From Sphingomonas sp. URHD0057 (GTDB taxonomy: Bacteria > Pseudomonadota > Alphaproteobacteria > Sphingomonadales > Sphingomonadaceae), in NCBI RefSeq assembly GCF_000620665.1, contig NZ_JIAU01000005.1, positions 487,501 to 551,500 on the forward strand: a DNA stretch of 64,000 nucleotides, read 5' to 3'. Below, one piece after another: positions 42,810-52,359 of the stretch (the first letter of the stretch is position 1; the number at the start of each line of letters is the position of its first letter). The notes under the pieces were generated by a model. That model was not told where the DNA came from. It worked only from the letters and a program-made list of their open reading frames with translations, and made no database searches. A program made the position numbers and the translations under genes.

Positions 42810-43188
42810 TCAGCCAGTGGCCACGGACCTTGCGGAACAGGCGGGTATTGATGCCCTCGGTGACGCGCTGCCCGCGTGTGAGCCGGTACTGACCGATCAA
42901 CATTGCCGCGTCGGGGCTGAGCACGTGCACCTTCATGTTATAAAAATGGAGCCTACCCCGTCGCTCGGGTGAACCGCCATAGTCGCGCACATAATGGTCG
43001 AGCGTGCCCTGCCAGCCGTCCTGAAATTTGCCGCCGGAGACGAACACCACATCGGGGTTCTTGAAGCCGGCCATGTAGCCGCGAAAATCGCCGCGGTTCC
43101 ACGCCGTCTCCATGCGCTCGATGACGCCGAGAATCGCTGCGCGCTCCGCGACCGGTGAAACAAGCAGCGCGAGGGCGATCAGGCTCAC
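42754..43188 (-). CDS. SnoaL/DUF4440-like protein (NTF2 fold), exported
   Basis: 144 aa from GTG 43188, which overlaps the PhzF stop (GTGA). Hydrophobic start (SLIALALLVSPVAE) suggests a signal. NTF2 core: ILGVIERMETAWNRGD, PDVVFVSGG, GQYRLTRG and HWLITVNHVSAY. Probably a small-molecule binding or enzyme fold; substrate unknown. Confidence 0.82.
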   Translation of the reverse strand: MSLIALALLVSPVAERAAILGVIERMETAWNRGDFRGYMAGFKNPDVVFVSGGKFQDGWQGTLDHYVRDYGGSPERRGRLHFYNMKVHVLSPDAAMLIGQYRLTRGQRVTEGINTRLFRKVRGHWLITVNHVSAYDLPTAPEAR

Positions 43189-43970
43189 AGTTGGAACTGG
43201 CCGACGATGACCGTGTGACACTCGCCGCCGAGAACGACCCGGTTGCCCGCCAGGCGGCAATGGAGCAGGCCGCCGCGCTTGCTCGCCTGGAGCGCGGTGA
43301 ATTCGTTGCGGCCGAGGCGCTCGGCCCAATAAGGAACGAGCGCGGCGTGGGCGGAGCCCGTCACCGGGTCCTCGTCGATCCCGCAATAAGGGACGAACAC
43401 GCGGGTCGCGATGGTCTCGCGGTCACCGCGCGCGGTGACGCAGGCCATGCGGTGGATCTTGCCCAGGGCCGAGAAGTCGGGCTGGACTGCGCGCACCGCG
43501 GCCTCATCGGCGACTTCGATCACCGCGGAGTCGTTGAAACCCTCGGCGAGCCAGATCGGCGCATCGGGCAGGCCGAGCGCGCGCATCAGCTCGGGCTCAC
43601 GTGTCTCGGTCAGGTTCGCGGCCGGGAGGTCGAGCTCGAGCGATTCGCCGCGGCGGCTGACGGTCAGGATTCCCGACTGAGTCGCGAAGCGCACCGGCTG
43701 GCCGGTCATCAGCACGTGGCCGGCGGCGATCGTCGCGTGACCGCACAGCTCGACCTCGTTGGTCGGGGTGAACCAGCGCAGGTCGTAATCGGCCTCGGCA
43801 TCGTCGCGGGGGACCGTGAACGCCGTCTCGCTGAGATTATTCTCGGTGGCGATCGCCTGCATAAGCGCATCGTCGAGCCAGCGCTCGAGCGGCATCACCG
43901 CCGCGGGATTGCCGGTCAGCGGAGCCCCGGTCGTGAAGGCATCGACCTGGAAAAACGGCGTGCTGGTCAT
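43185..43970 (-). CDS. PhzF family isomerase
   Basis: 261 aa from ATG 43970 (ATGA overlap with the CDF gene). PhzF signatures: FTTGAPLTGNPAAV, NNLSETAFTV with the acid-base Glu, FTPTNEVELCGHATIA and DEDPVTGSAHAALVPYW. No phenazine genes nearby, so a general metabolic isomerase. Confidence 0.9.
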   Translation of the reverse strand: MTSTPFFQVDAFTTGAPLTGNPAAVMPLERWLDDALMQAIATENNLSETAFTVPRDDAEADYDLRWFTPTNEVELCGHATIAAGHVLMTGQPVRFATQSGILTVSRRGESLELDLPAANLTETREPELMRALGLPDAPIWLAEGFNDSAVIEVADEAAVRAVQPDFSALGKIHRMACVTARGDRETIATRVFVPYCGIDEDPVTGSAHAALVPYWAERLGRNEFTALQASKRGGLLHCRLAGNRVVLGGECHTVIVGQFQL

Positions 43971-44902
43971 GTCGCGCGTTCCGTAAGTTCCTGGGGCAAC
44001 AGCGTCTCCCGGTCGGTCTGCCCCTGCGGGTCGACGTGGATCAGGATCTCGGTGCCGGGGAAGCGCCGTTGAAGCTCCTCCTCCACGCGGTCGAGCCGGT
44101 CGTGGGCTTGCTGCACCGTCCAATCGGCCGGAACCCAGACGTGGAACTGGGCGAAGCGGACCGTGCCGCTCGAGCGGGTGCGGAGGTCGTGGAGCCCCTC
44201 GAGCTCGGGATAGTCGCTGCATGCCGTGAGAAAGTGCTGCCGCTCCTGTTCCGGCCATTCGCGGTCCATCAGCTGGTTGACCGCCTCGCCCGAGGCGCGC
44301 CATCCGCCCCACACTAGCCAAAAGGCAATCGCGATGCCGAATGCGGCGTCGGCGCCGGCGATATGCAGCGCCTGGTCGAGTACCAGCGCGACGATCACCG
44401 CGCCGTTGAGCATCAGGTCGGACTTGTAGTGGACGTTGTCGGTCTTGATCGCGACCGAACCGGTGCGGGCGATCACCCGCCGCTGATATGACAGCAGGAT
44501 GAAGGTGAAGGCGATCGCGAGCAGCGACACGGCGATGCCCGCTCCCATCGCCTCGGTCTGGGCGCCGTGGATCAGCCGGTCGGTCGCGCGCCAGCCGATG
44601 CCGACCGCGGAAACGCCAATGAGCACGACTTGGGCAAGCGCGACGAGCGCTTCCGCCTTGCCATGACCGAAGCGATGGTCGCTGTCCGCGGGGATTGCGG
44701 CGATGCGGACGCCGACCAGCGTGGTGAGGCTGGCGATTACGTCGAGCGCAGTGTCGACGAGGCTGCCGAGCATCGCCGTCGAGCCCGTCGCATAGGCCGC
44801 CCAGGCCTTGGCGATCAGCAGGATCAGCGCGAGCGTGACGCTGGCGAGCGCCGCGCGCGTCGACAGCGCCGAATGCTCGGCGGCGAGCTTCGCGGTGGTC
44901 AT
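43967..44902 (-). CDS. cation diffusion facilitator (FieF-like) efflux protein
   Basis: 311 aa from ATG 44902, chosen for its ATGA overlap with pdxH. Six helices; metal sites LVDTALD in TM2 and HYKSD in TM5, and a cytoplasmic C-terminal domain with FHVWVPADW and HVDPQG. Exports Fe/Zn/Mn-type divalent ions against protons. Confidence 0.9.
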   Translation of the reverse strand: MTTAKLAAEHSALSTRAALASVTLALILLIAKAWAAYATGSTAMLGSLVDTALDVIASLTTLVGVRIAAIPADSDHRFGHGKAEALVALAQVVLIGVSAVGIGWRATDRLIHGAQTEAMGAGIAVSLLAIAFTFILLSYQRRVIARTGSVAIKTDNVHYKSDLMLNGAVIVALVLDQALHIAGADAAFGIAIAFWLVWGGWRASGEAVNQLMDREWPEQERQHFLTACSDYPELEGLHDLRTRSSGTVRFAQFHVWVPADWTVQQAHDRLDRVEEELQRRFPGTEILIHVDPQGQTDRETLLPQELTERAT

Positions 44903-45480
44903 GGGTAGAGCAGCCAACTGGTCCAAGGCCCGTCTGTCTGGGCCAAGAACATACGTCGTTCATGCAGACGATGCGGCCGATCCTGCCAGAATTCAAAGAC
45001 GAGGGGGACAAGCCTGAAGCCTCCCCAATAGGGAGGTCGGGGCACGGTTTGACCCTCAAAGCGCTTCTTCATCTCTTCATACTGGGCCTCGAAGATTTCA
45101 CGACACTCGAGAGGCCGAGATTGCTTTGACGCCCAAGCTCCCAACTGGGAGTCTCGGGATCGAGTCGCGAAGTAGGCGTCCGCTTCCTCGTCGGAGACGC
45201 GCTCGACTTCGCCCTCAATCCTCACCTGGCGGCGAAGAGTCTTCCAGTGGAAGAGCAATGCGGCCGACGGGTTTACGCTCAACTCGCGCCCCTTCGCGCT
45301 TCCCTCATTGGTGTAGAAAACGAACCCCTCCGGACCATGGCCCTTGAGCAGCACAATGCGGACCGTCGGATTGCCGACCTCATCGGCCGTCGCGAGCGCC
45401 ATCGCTTCGGGATCGTTCGGCTCGCTCGCCCGCGCCTCGGCGAGCCACGCATCGAACAGTGCAAAAGGGTCGGTGGGCAT
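44899..45480 (-). CDS. pdxH: pyridoxamine 5'-phosphate oxidase
   Basis: 193 aa. NPTVRIVLLKG (FMN), FVFYTNEGSAKGREL, QVRIEGEVERV, QSRPL and the C-terminal RLHERRMF motif are diagnostic. Makes pyridoxal 5'-phosphate with FMN and O2. Head of the pdxH-CDF-PhzF-SnoaL overlapping operon; divergent to the dnaJ-like gene. Confidence 0.95.
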   Translation of the reverse strand: MPTDPFALFDAWLAEARASEPNDPEAMALATADEVGNPTVRIVLLKGHGPEGFVFYTNEGSAKGRELSVNPSAALLFHWKTLRRQVRIEGEVERVSDEEADAYFATRSRDSQLGAWASKQSRPLECREIFEAQYEEMKKRFEGQTVPRPPYWGGFRLVPLVFEFWQDRPHRLHERRMFLAQTDGPWTSWLLYP

Positions 45481-45561
45481 CTGCGCCGCCGCTTAGGCTT
45501 GGAGCGCATCCGCCCGCAACCCATCTGGTCAGGCCGGTATGGTTACGGCATGGAGCGATCG

Positions 45562-46536
45562 ATGGCTCTGGACCTCTATCAACGGCTCGGTGTCGCGCGC
45601 GGCGCGAGCGAGCAGGAGATCAAGAAAGCCTATCGCAGTCTTGCCAAGCAGCTTCACCCCGATCGTAACAAGGACAAGCCCGACGCCGCGAAACGCTTCG
45701 GCGAGATCACCCAGGCCTATGACCTGCTGTCGGACAAGGACAAGCGCGCCCGCTACGACCGCGGGGAGATTGACGAGGAAGGCAATCCCAAGATGCCGTT
45801 CGGGTCGGGCTTCGGGGGCTATTCGGGCGCAGGCGGCGCGCAGGGCGGCCCGGGCGGTGCCGGTTTCGAAAACTTTCGGGAAGGCTTTGGCGGCGCGGAT
45901 CCGGCCGATCTCAGCGACCTGTTCGAAGGATTGTTCGGTGCCACGCAGGGAATGCGCGGCCGCCAGGGCGGGAGCGGGAACTTCGGCGGCTTTCGCCAGC
46001 GCGGGCGCGCTCCGCAGAAAGGTGTGGACGTGGCTTACCGGCTGAAGGTGCCGTTCATCGACGCGGTGGCCCTGAAGCCGCAGCGGATCACGCTCAGCGA
46101 CGGCAAGACGATCGACCTCAAGCTTCCGCAGGGACTGGAGGACGGAACGCGCATCCGGCTTTCGGGCAAGGGCGAGGACGGGCCGGCGGGCCGCGGCGAT
46201 GCCTTCGTCACAATCGAGATCGAGCCTCACCGTTTCTTCTCGCGGGACGGCAACAACATTCGGCTGACGCTTCCGGTCACGCTCAAGGAGGCGGTGCTCG
46301 GCGCGAAGGTGAAGGTTCCGACGCCCGAGGGCAACGTCATGCTCACCATCCCCAAGGGGACGAGCTCGGGCAAGGCCCTGCGCCTGAAAGCACGGGGTTT
46401 CACCTCGAAGGACGGCAAACGCGGCGATCAGCTCGTCACGGTCGAGATCGATGTGCCGGCGGGCGACCCCGAGCTGGAGGGATTCGCCGAGCGCTGGAGC
46501 GGCGGGGGCAACCCGCGGACGAGCCTCGGGGTTTAG
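45562..46536 (+). CDS. CbpA-type DnaJ co-chaperone
   Basis: 324 aa; start at ATG 45562 (GGAG upstream) or 45550. J domain 1-68 with LHPDRNKD, Gly/Phe-rich linker (80-155), then two C-terminal substrate domains. No zinc-finger CxxC repeats, so the CbpA/DjlA-like class II type. Stimulates DnaK. Confidence 0.9.
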   Translation: MALDLYQRLGVARGASEQEIKKAYRSLAKQLHPDRNKDKPDAAKRFGEITQAYDLLSDKDKRARYDRGEIDEEGNPKMPFGSGFGGYSGAGGAQGGPGGAGFENFREGFGGADPADLSDLFEGLFGATQGMRGRQGGSGNFGGFRQRGRAPQKGVDVAYRLKVPFIDAVALKPQRITLSDGKTIDLKLPQGLEDGTRIRLSGKGEDGPAGRGDAFVTIEIEPHRFFSRDGNNIRLTLPVTLKEAVLGAKVKVPTPEGNVMLTIPKGTSSGKALRLKARGFTSKDGKRGDQLVTVEIDVPAGDPELEGFAERWSGGGNPRTSLGV

Positions 46537-46548
46537 CCCGCCTGGCCC

Positions 46549-47583
46549 ATGCGTGACATCTCTCCCCAATCGCCCGAGGCAAGGCGCAAGCGGCTGGCGA
46601 GCATGCGTGCCGCCTTCGGCACCGAGGTCGAAGAAAAGCTCAAGCCCAAGGTCACGGCGTGGGAAGTGGTCAAACGGGTTGCGATCGGCGTCTATAACGA
46701 CGGCTTCATTCACGCCGGCAATCTCGCCTACCTCGCGATCCTCGCTCTATTCCCCTTTTTCATCCTCGCCGCCGCCGTCGCGCATTTGCTCGGGCAGAGC
46801 CAGGATGCGCAGCTGACCGTCTTCAACATCCTGCGCCGGCTTCCGCACAATGTCGCCGACACGCTGCAGGAGCCGATCAAGGAAGTCCTGACGGCGCGCA
46901 CCGGCAGCTTGTTGTGGCTCGGCGGGATCGTCGGGCTGTGGACCGCAGCGAGCTTCATCGAGACCATCCGCGACATCCTCCGCCGCGCGTTCGGAGTAAA
47001 GTATTGCGCGCCGTTTTGGGAATACCGGCTGGGCTCGATCCTGATCATCCTCGGCGCCGTCCTCTTGTTGATGATCTCGTTCGCGGCAAGCGTCGCGCTA
47101 AGCTCGATCCATCACTTCATCGTCGAGTGGTTCCCATTCGCCGAGGGGGTCGGCAGCCGGCTCGGCATCTACCGCATTGTCCCGGCGCTGACGCTGTTCT
47201 TCACCTTCTACGTGCTGTTCTACGCGTTGACCCCGAAGCGGTACCGCAAACGCGATTGCAAGAAGTGGCCGGGCGCGCTGCTGATCACGGCCTGGTGGCT
47301 GGCGACGGTCGAGATCCTGCCCAACATCCTCGGCCTCCTCGGCGGCTACAGCCTGACCTACGGAAGCCTCGCCGGAGTAATGATCAGCCTCATCTTCTTC
47401 TTCGTCATTGGCCTTGGGGTCGTGACCGGGGCCGAACTGAACGCGGCGCTGGCGGAAGGCGGCGCGACCGCGCTAAAGGGCGAGGTCTATACAGGGCCGT
47501 ACACCGACCAGCTGGAAGTCGAGGAACCGCAGCCCGGTGAGGACGTGAAAGTCGAACTGGAAACAGAGGGGCCGCAACTTTGA
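46549..47583 (+). CDS. YihY/BrkB family inner-membrane protein
   Basis: 344 aa, six helices starting near residue 57. Family motifs NLAYLAILALFPFF, GIVGLWTAASFIETIRD, LFYALTPKR and PGALLITAWWL. Function unsettled (once mis-called RNase BN). Acidic cytoplasmic tail. Stop overlaps fabI (TTGA). Confidence 0.9.
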   Translation: MRDISPQSPEARRKRLASMRAAFGTEVEEKLKPKVTAWEVVKRVAIGVYNDGFIHAGNLAYLAILALFPFFILAAAVAHLLGQSQDAQLTVFNILRRLPHNVADTLQEPIKEVLTARTGSLLWLGGIVGLWTAASFIETIRDILRRAFGVKYCAPFWEYRLGSILIILGAVLLLMISFAASVALSSIHHFIVEWFPFAEGVGSRLGIYRIVPALTLFFTFYVLFYALTPKRYRKRDCKKWPGALLITAWWLATVEILPNILGLLGGYSLTYGSLAGVMISLIFFFVIGLGVVTGAELNAALAEGGATALKGEVYTGPYTDQLEVEEPQPGEDVKVELETEGPQL

Positions 47584-48383
47584 CGGGATTGATGAAGGGA
47601 AAGCGCGGGCTGATCATGGGCCTGGCCAATGACCGCTCGCTCGCCTGGGGCATCGCGCGCGCGGTCGCTGACCAGGGCGCGGAGCTCGCTTTCGCCTACC
47701 AGGGCGAGGCGCTGGAGAAGCGGGTGCGGCCGCTGGCCGGCGAGCTCGGCTCCGATCTGCTGATCGATTGCGACGTCAGCAGCATGGCCGCGCTCGACGC
47801 GGCGTTCGCCGAGCTCGGTAAGCGCTGGGACGGGCTCGACTTCGTGGTCCACGCCATCGGCTATTCGGACAAGAATGAGCTGCGCGGGAAGTTCGTCGAC
47901 ACGTCGATGGACAATTTCCTGATGACCATGAACATCTCGGTCTACAGCTTCGTCGCGGTTGCGCAGCGCGCGCGGGCGATGATGAAGCCGGGCGGGTCGC
48001 TGCTGACGCTCACTTATTACGGCGCCGAAAAGGTGATCCCGCATTACAATGTGATGGGCGTCGCCAAGGCTGGGCTCGAGGCCAGCGTGCGCTACCTCGC
48101 GATGGACCTCGGTCCCGAGGGCGTCCGCGTGAATGCGATTTCAGCGGGGCCGATCAAGACCCTGGCGGCGAGCGGGATCGGCGACTTCCGCTACATCATG
48201 AAGTGGAACGAGTATAATTCGCCGCTCCGCCGCAACGTGACGATCGAGGATGTCGGCGGCGCCGGACTCTATCTCCTGTCCGACCTGTCCGGCGGGGTTA
48301 CGGGCGAAATCCACCACGTCGACGCGGGGTACAACGTGGTCGGCATGAAGGCCGAGGATGCGCCGGACATCAGCACGGTGTGA
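47580..48383 (+). CDS. fabI: enoyl-[acyl-carrier-protein] reductase (NADH) FabI
   Basis: 267 aa, TTG start at 47580 in a TTGA overlap; the N-terminus MTGLMKGKRGLIMG is typical for the family in sphingomonads. NADH-binding GLANDRSLAWGIA and catalytic Y156/K163 in HYNVMGVAK. Last step of the fatty-acid elongation cycle; target of triclosan. TGATG overlap with the acylphosphatase gene. Confidence 0.95.
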   Translation: MTGLMKGKRGLIMGLANDRSLAWGIARAVADQGAELAFAYQGEALEKRVRPLAGELGSDLLIDCDVSSMAALDAAFAELGKRWDGLDFVVHAIGYSDKNELRGKFVDTSMDNFLMTMNISVYSFVAVAQRARAMMKPGGSLLTLTYYGAEKVIPHYNVMGVAKAGLEASVRYLAMDLGPEGVRVNAISAGPIKTLAASGIGDFRYIMKWNEYNSPLRRNVTIEDVGGAGLYLLSDLSGGVTGEIHHVDAGYNVVGMKAEDAPDISTV

Positions 48384-48652
48384 TGATCGCCCGGCACGTC
48401 AGCGTGACCGGGCGAGTGCAGGGCGTCTTCTTTCGCGTCTGGATGCAGCAACAGGCGCAAGCGCTTGGAGTGACCGGCTGGGTGCGGAATTGTCCGGACG
48501 GCCGCGTCGATACGCATGTCGAAGGCGAGGAAGCGGCGGTTCGGACGCTAATCGAGAGACTGCGTCAGGGGCCGCCGGCGGCGCATGTCGAAAACGTGCG
48601 GGAGTGGGATGTCGAGCCGTGCGACTTCGACGATTTCGAGGTGCGCCACTAG
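48383..48652 (+). CDS. acylphosphatase
   Basis: 89 aa. GRVQGVFFRVW (phosphate loop and catalytic Arg near 18) and GWVRNCPDGRV (catalytic Asn near 36). Hydrolyses acyl phosphates. Third gene of yihY-fabI-acyP; stop shares CTAG with the converging membrane-protein gene. Confidence 0.92.
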   Translation: MIARHVSVTGRVQGVFFRVWMQQQAQALGVTGWVRNCPDGRVDTHVEGEEAAVRTLIERLRQGPPAAHVENVREWDVEPCDFDDFEVRH

Positions 48653-49110
48653 GGCCGGGCGGTCGCGGCCCAAGTCACCGAAATCGCAGCGCCGACCGCG
48701 AGCATGACGCCGAGCCAGCAAGCGAGCTCGAGCGCGACCAGCGGCAGCGGCTCGAGCATGACATTCCACGGCAAGTAGAATTCGAACCATGGGAAACTCA
48801 GCGCCCAGGCGATCAGGCCGAACGCGAGGCCGCGTCGAAGCGCCGATCGGCCCGGCAATCGGTCGCCGACCCAGGCGAAGACGGCGGCGTGACATTGGGC
48901 GATCATCATCAATCCGACCGGCACGATCCAGAGAGCCCCTGCCATCCGCGGCGGCTGTTCGGGATCGGCCATAACGTTCATAAACTTCGCGCTTTGCAGC
49001 CCCGGATCGCCGAGGATCGACTGGGCCGGGCCGAACAACAGCAGCATTGCGGCGATCCAGGCGAGCCCGCCCGCAAGGCCGGAAAGGAGGCTGCGCGCCG
49101 CGGCGTTCAC
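48649..49110 (-). CDS. 153-aa four-helix membrane protein
   Basis: Helices at about 8-30, 57-82, 93-110 and 120-146. No signature recognised. Two bp downstream of purA on the same strand, so read from the purA transcript. Confidence 0.75.
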   Translation of the reverse strand: MNAAARSLLSGLAGGLAWIAAMLLLFGPAQSILGDPGLQSAKFMNVMADPEQPPRMAGALWIVPVGLMMIAQCHAAVFAWVGDRLPGRSALRRGLAFGLIAWALSFPWFEFYLPWNVMLEPLPLVALELACWLGVMLAVGAAISVTWAATARP

Positions 49111-49112
49111 GT

Positions 49113-50402
49113 CTAGCCCCCGAACGGGTCGCGGACGAGGATGGTGTCGTCGCGCTCGGGCGAGGTCGACACCAGCGCCACCGGGCAGCGGATCAGCTCC
49201 TCGATGCGGCGGACATATTTGATCGCGCGGGCGGGCAAGTCCGCCCAGCTGCGCGCGCCGCGCGTCGAGCCCGGCCAGCCCTCGATTTCCTCGTAAATGG
49301 GCTCGACCCGCATCTGGTCGGCGGCGTGCGGCGGGAGGTAGTCGAACTTCTCGCCGCCGATCGAATAGCCGTTACAGATTTTCACCGTCTCGAAACCGTC
49401 GAGCACGTCGAGTTTGGTCAGCGCGATGCCGGTGATGCCCGAGACCGCGACGGCCTGGCGCACCAGCACCGCGTCGAACCAGCCGCACCGGCGCCGCCGC
49501 CCGGTCACCGTGCCGAACTCGTGGCCGCGCTCGCCGAGCTTTTCGCCGACCTCATTCTCCTGCTCGGTCGGGAAGGGGCCGGAACCGACGCGGGTGGTGT
49601 AGGCCTTGGCGATACCGAGCACGAAGCCGGCCGCGCTCGGCCCGATCCCGCTGCCCGATCCGGTCGTCCCGGCGACGGTGTTGGAGGAGGTGACGAACGG
49701 ATAGGTGCCGTGATCGACATCGAGCAGCACGCCCTGGGCGCCTTCGAACAGGATGCGCTTGCCCTTGCGCAGGGCGGTATCGAGGTCGCGCCACACAGGC
49801 TTGGCAAAAGGCAGGACGAAGCCGGCGATCGCGGCGAGGTCGGCTTTCAAGCGATCGCGGTCGACCGGCGGCTCGCCGAAGCCGGCGCGGAGCGCGTCAT
49901 GATGCGCGCACAGGCGGTCCAGCAGCGGCCCTAGGTCATCGAGGCGGGCGAGGTCGCAGACCCGAATCGCGCGGCGGCCGACCTTGTCCTCGTAGGCGGG
50001 GCCGATGCCGCGCCGCGTCGTCCCGATCTTGCCGGCGCCGGACGCGTCTTCACGCAGCGCATCGAGATCGCGGTGGATGGGCAGGATCAGCGGGCAAGTC
50101 TCGGCGACCATCAGCACGTCGGGCGTGACCGCGATGCCCTGGCCGGCGATCTTCTCGACCTCCGCTTTCAGTGCCCATGGGTCGAGTACGACGCCGTTGC
50201 CGATCACGGAAGGGGTGCCGCGGACGATGCCCGAGGGGAGGAGGGAGAGCTTGTAGGTCTGCTCGCCGACGACGAGGGTATGGCCGGCGTTATGGCCGCC
50301 CTGGAAGCGCACCACCATGTCGGCGCGGCTCGCCAGCCAGTCGACGATCTTTCCCTTGCCTTCGTCGCCCCACTGGGCGCCGATGACGGTCACGTTTCCC
50401 AC
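49113..50402 (-). CDS. purA: adenylosuccinate synthetase
   Basis: 429 aa. [14 protein letters not shown] (GTP loop), [43 protein letters not shown] and a C-terminal GTP-binding STSPERDD. Converts IMP and aspartate to adenylosuccinate. The 291-bp gap upstream (50403-50693) holds no gene apart from the toxin-antitoxin operator. Confidence 0.96.
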   Translation of the reverse strand: MGNVTVIGAQWGDEGKGKIVDWLASRADMVVRFQGGHNAGHTLVVGEQTYKLSLLPSGIVRGTPSVIGNGVVLDPWALKAEVEKIAGQGIAVTPDVLMVAETCPLILPIHRDLDALREDASGAGKIGTTRRGIGPAYEDKVGRRAIRVCDLARLDDLGPLLDRLCAHHDALRAGFGEPPVDRDRLKADLAAIAGFVLPFAKPVWRDLDTALRKGKRILFEGAQGVLLDVDHGTYPFVTSSNTVAGTTGSGSGIGPSAAGFVLGIAKAYTTRVGSGPFPTEQENEVGEKLGERGHEFGTVTGRRRRCGWFDAVLVRQAVAVSGITGIALTKLDVLDGFETVKICNGYSIGGEKFDYLPPHAADQMRVEPIYEEIEGWPGSTRGARSWADLPARAIKYVRRIEELIRCPVALVSTSPERDDTILVRDPFGG

Positions 50403-50643
50403 GTCGCGTCCTTGTTTTGAGCGGTCCGCAAGCTCCTACGGGCGAAGCGTGGGCACGTCCAGCGGACGGCGATTGAACAACGCCGGCCAGAAAGAACTCA
50501 AAGCCGCCGGGGAGGTGACGGGGCGCGCCCTCCATTTTGGACGAGAAACAGGGTTCTTGATCTGTTCTCTTCAGATTATCTTTGGACCATCCGTCGAGCG
50601 GCAGGGCGCGCATGACATCAACGCTTGGCGAAATGCGAGTATT

Positions 50644-50658
50644 GCTCCACATTGGAGC
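50644..50658. promoter_or_regulatory. inverted repeat upstream of the toxin-antitoxin pair
   Basis: GCTCCA-CAT-TGGAGC, perfect 6-bp arms, 35 bp before the antitoxin start and next to an A/T-rich tract. Fits an RHH-antitoxin autorepression operator. Confidence 0.55.
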
Positions 50659-50693
50659 TTATTGTTTTTGATTTTTAATGATTGGAAATGAAG

Positions 50694-50969
50694 ATGGCCG
50701 ACGTTGGACGCGTGGTTACCGCGAAACTGCCCGATGATTTGGTTTCGTTAATGGACGAGGTCGCCGACCGAATTGACAGGAGCAAGAGTTGGATCGTGCG
50801 GCAGGCGATCACCGAGTGGCTGGCCGAGGAACAACGTCGTTACGAGCTGACCCTGGAGGCGCTTCGTGACGTCGATGAAGGGCGAACAATTTCCCACGAA
50901 GAGGTGTTAGGCATGGTCAGCGATCGCAAACGAAAGCAGCGCGAGACGCGGGCCAGATCTGCGGCATGA
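50694..50969 (+). CDS. ribbon-helix-helix (CopG/ParD-like) antitoxin
   Basis: 91 aa from ATG 50694 (GGAA upstream; TTG 50682 and ATG 50688 are alternatives). RVVTAKLPDDLVSLMDEVADRIDRSKSWIVRQAI is the RHH strand-helix-helix; the basic C-terminal part should wrap the toxin. Overlaps the toxin gene by ATGA. A/T-rich upstream region suggests acquisition. Confidence 0.88.
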   Translation: MADVGRVVTAKLPDDLVSLMDEVADRIDRSKSWIVRQAITEWLAEEQRRYELTLEALRDVDEGRTISHEEVLGMVSDRKRKQRETRARSAA

Positions 50970-51244
50970 ACGTTGTTTGGACATCAACGGGATGGGCTGA
51001 TGTCGAACGATTGTACGCATTCCTTGCGGAGCACGACATCGATGCAGCGGATGCCATTTTCGACGCGTTAGTCGATGCGCCGACCGAACTACTGACGTTT
51101 CCTCGCCGCGGCTCGCGGCTGAGCGAGTTTGATCCACGAGAAATTCGGGAATTCCGTGTTGGCAGATACCTGCTCCGTTATGAGGTGATCGGTGCGAACG
51201 TGGTCGTTCTGAGATTCTTCCACGTCCGAGAAGATCGTTTCTGA
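50966..51244 (+). CDS. ParE/RelE-family toxin
   Basis: 92 aa. VVWTSTGWADVERLYAFLAEHD, LLTFPRRGSRLSEF, REFRVGRYLLRYEV and a final VREDRF follow the ParE pattern. ParE toxins poison DNA gyrase; RelE-type RNase action cannot be excluded. Confidence 0.88.
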   Translation: MNVVWTSTGWADVERLYAFLAEHDIDAADAIFDALVDAPTELLTFPRRGSRLSEFDPREIREFRVGRYLLRYEVIGANVVVLRFFHVREDRF

Positions 51245-51306
51245 GTGTTGTCGACGTTCAACGTTTGAATTGAACCGATGCGGCTCGCGCGCCGTTCTGT
51301 GCGACG

Positions 51307-52335
51307 GTGGCCCAACATACCTCCAGGACCGCGATCGTCGCCGCCCTCGTCGGCAACCTGCTGATCGCCGTGACCAAAGGTGTCGCGGCGGCCGTGTCAG
51401 GCAGCTCGGCAATGCTCAGCGAATCCGTCCATTCGCTCGTCGACACCGGCAACGAGGTCCTGCTGCTTTACGGCCTGAAGCGCGCCGCGAAGCCGCCCGA
51501 CAAGCTCCATCCCTACGGCTACGGCCGGGAGCTTTATTTCTGGAGTTTCGTCGTCGCGCTCCTGATCTTCGCGGTCGGCGCCGGCATCTCCGCCTATGAA
51601 GGCGTCCTCCACATCCGTCATCCGGAACCGATGCGACAGGTGTGGATCAACTTCCTTGTGCTCGGCCTCGCGGCGATTTTCGAAAGCGTGTCGTGGTGGT
51701 TCGGCTGGAAGGCGTTTTCGCGGGTGCGCCAGTCGCGATCGATCTGGGACGCATTCGTTGCCAGCAAGGATCCGACCACTTTCATGGTCCTGTTCGAGGA
51801 CACCGCCGCGTTGCTGGGCATCGCGATCGCGGCGGTCGCGACCTTCCTTTCGTGGCGGTTGGAGCGTCCGTGGATCGACGGCGCGGGCTCGATCCTGATC
51901 GGTGCCGTGCTCGCGGTCGTCGCCGTTTTACTCGCCCGCGAAAGCAAGGAGCTGCTGATCGGGGAGCGGGCCTCTCCCGAGCTCAGTGCCGCGATCCGCG
52001 CCAAGGCGTCGGAGGATTCGTGCGTGCGGAGGGTCGTCGATATCACGACCGTGCAAATGGCGCCGGATCAAGTGATTGCCACGATCGCCGTCGAGATCGA
52101 CGACGACTTGCGAGTGTTGGAAGTTCAGGAGCTGATTGAGAGCGTCGAACAGTCGCTTCGTGATCGCTTCCCTCAATTGCTTCGGGTCTTCGTCCGCCCC
52201 ATGGCACCGGACTCTCAGGAACAGAGCGGCATCGGAAGCCCAGATTCGACCGCTCCGGTTGTTGGTCCTCCGGAACAGAAAACGGCCGCGGCGCGTATTG
52301 CGCAATCGGAAGTTCCGGGCGCCCGCACGGACTGA
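51307..52335 (+). CDS. CDF-family cation transporter with low-complexity tail
   Basis: 342 aa, GTG start. Six helices; metal-site region SVHSLVDTGNEVLL in TM2, HPYGYGRE cytoplasmic loop, FEDTAALLG in TM5. This subtype resembles the COG0053/ZnT9-like branch. The last 45 residues are Pro/Ala/Gln-rich. Distinct from the FieF-like gene at 43967-44902. Confidence 0.87.
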   Translation: MAQHTSRTAIVAALVGNLLIAVTKGVAAAVSGSSAMLSESVHSLVDTGNEVLLLYGLKRAAKPPDKLHPYGYGRELYFWSFVVALLIFAVGAGISAYEGVLHIRHPEPMRQVWINFLVLGLAAIFESVSWWFGWKAFSRVRQSRSIWDAFVASKDPTTFMVLFEDTAALLGIAIAAVATFLSWRLERPWIDGAGSILIGAVLAVVAVLLARESKELLIGERASPELSAAIRAKASEDSCVRRVVDITTVQMAPDQVIATIAVEIDDDLRVLEVQELIESVEQSLRDRFPQLLRVFVRPMAPDSQEQSGIGSPDSTAPVVGPPEQKTAAARIAQSEVPGARTD

Positions 52336-52359
52336 CCGACAACTGCAGGGGATTGAACG

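Noticed and set aside
43185-45059. 624-codon frame joining PhzF to an upstream segment
   Set aside because: The upstream part is the CDF gene read out of frame; PhzF starts at 43970 with ATGA coupling.
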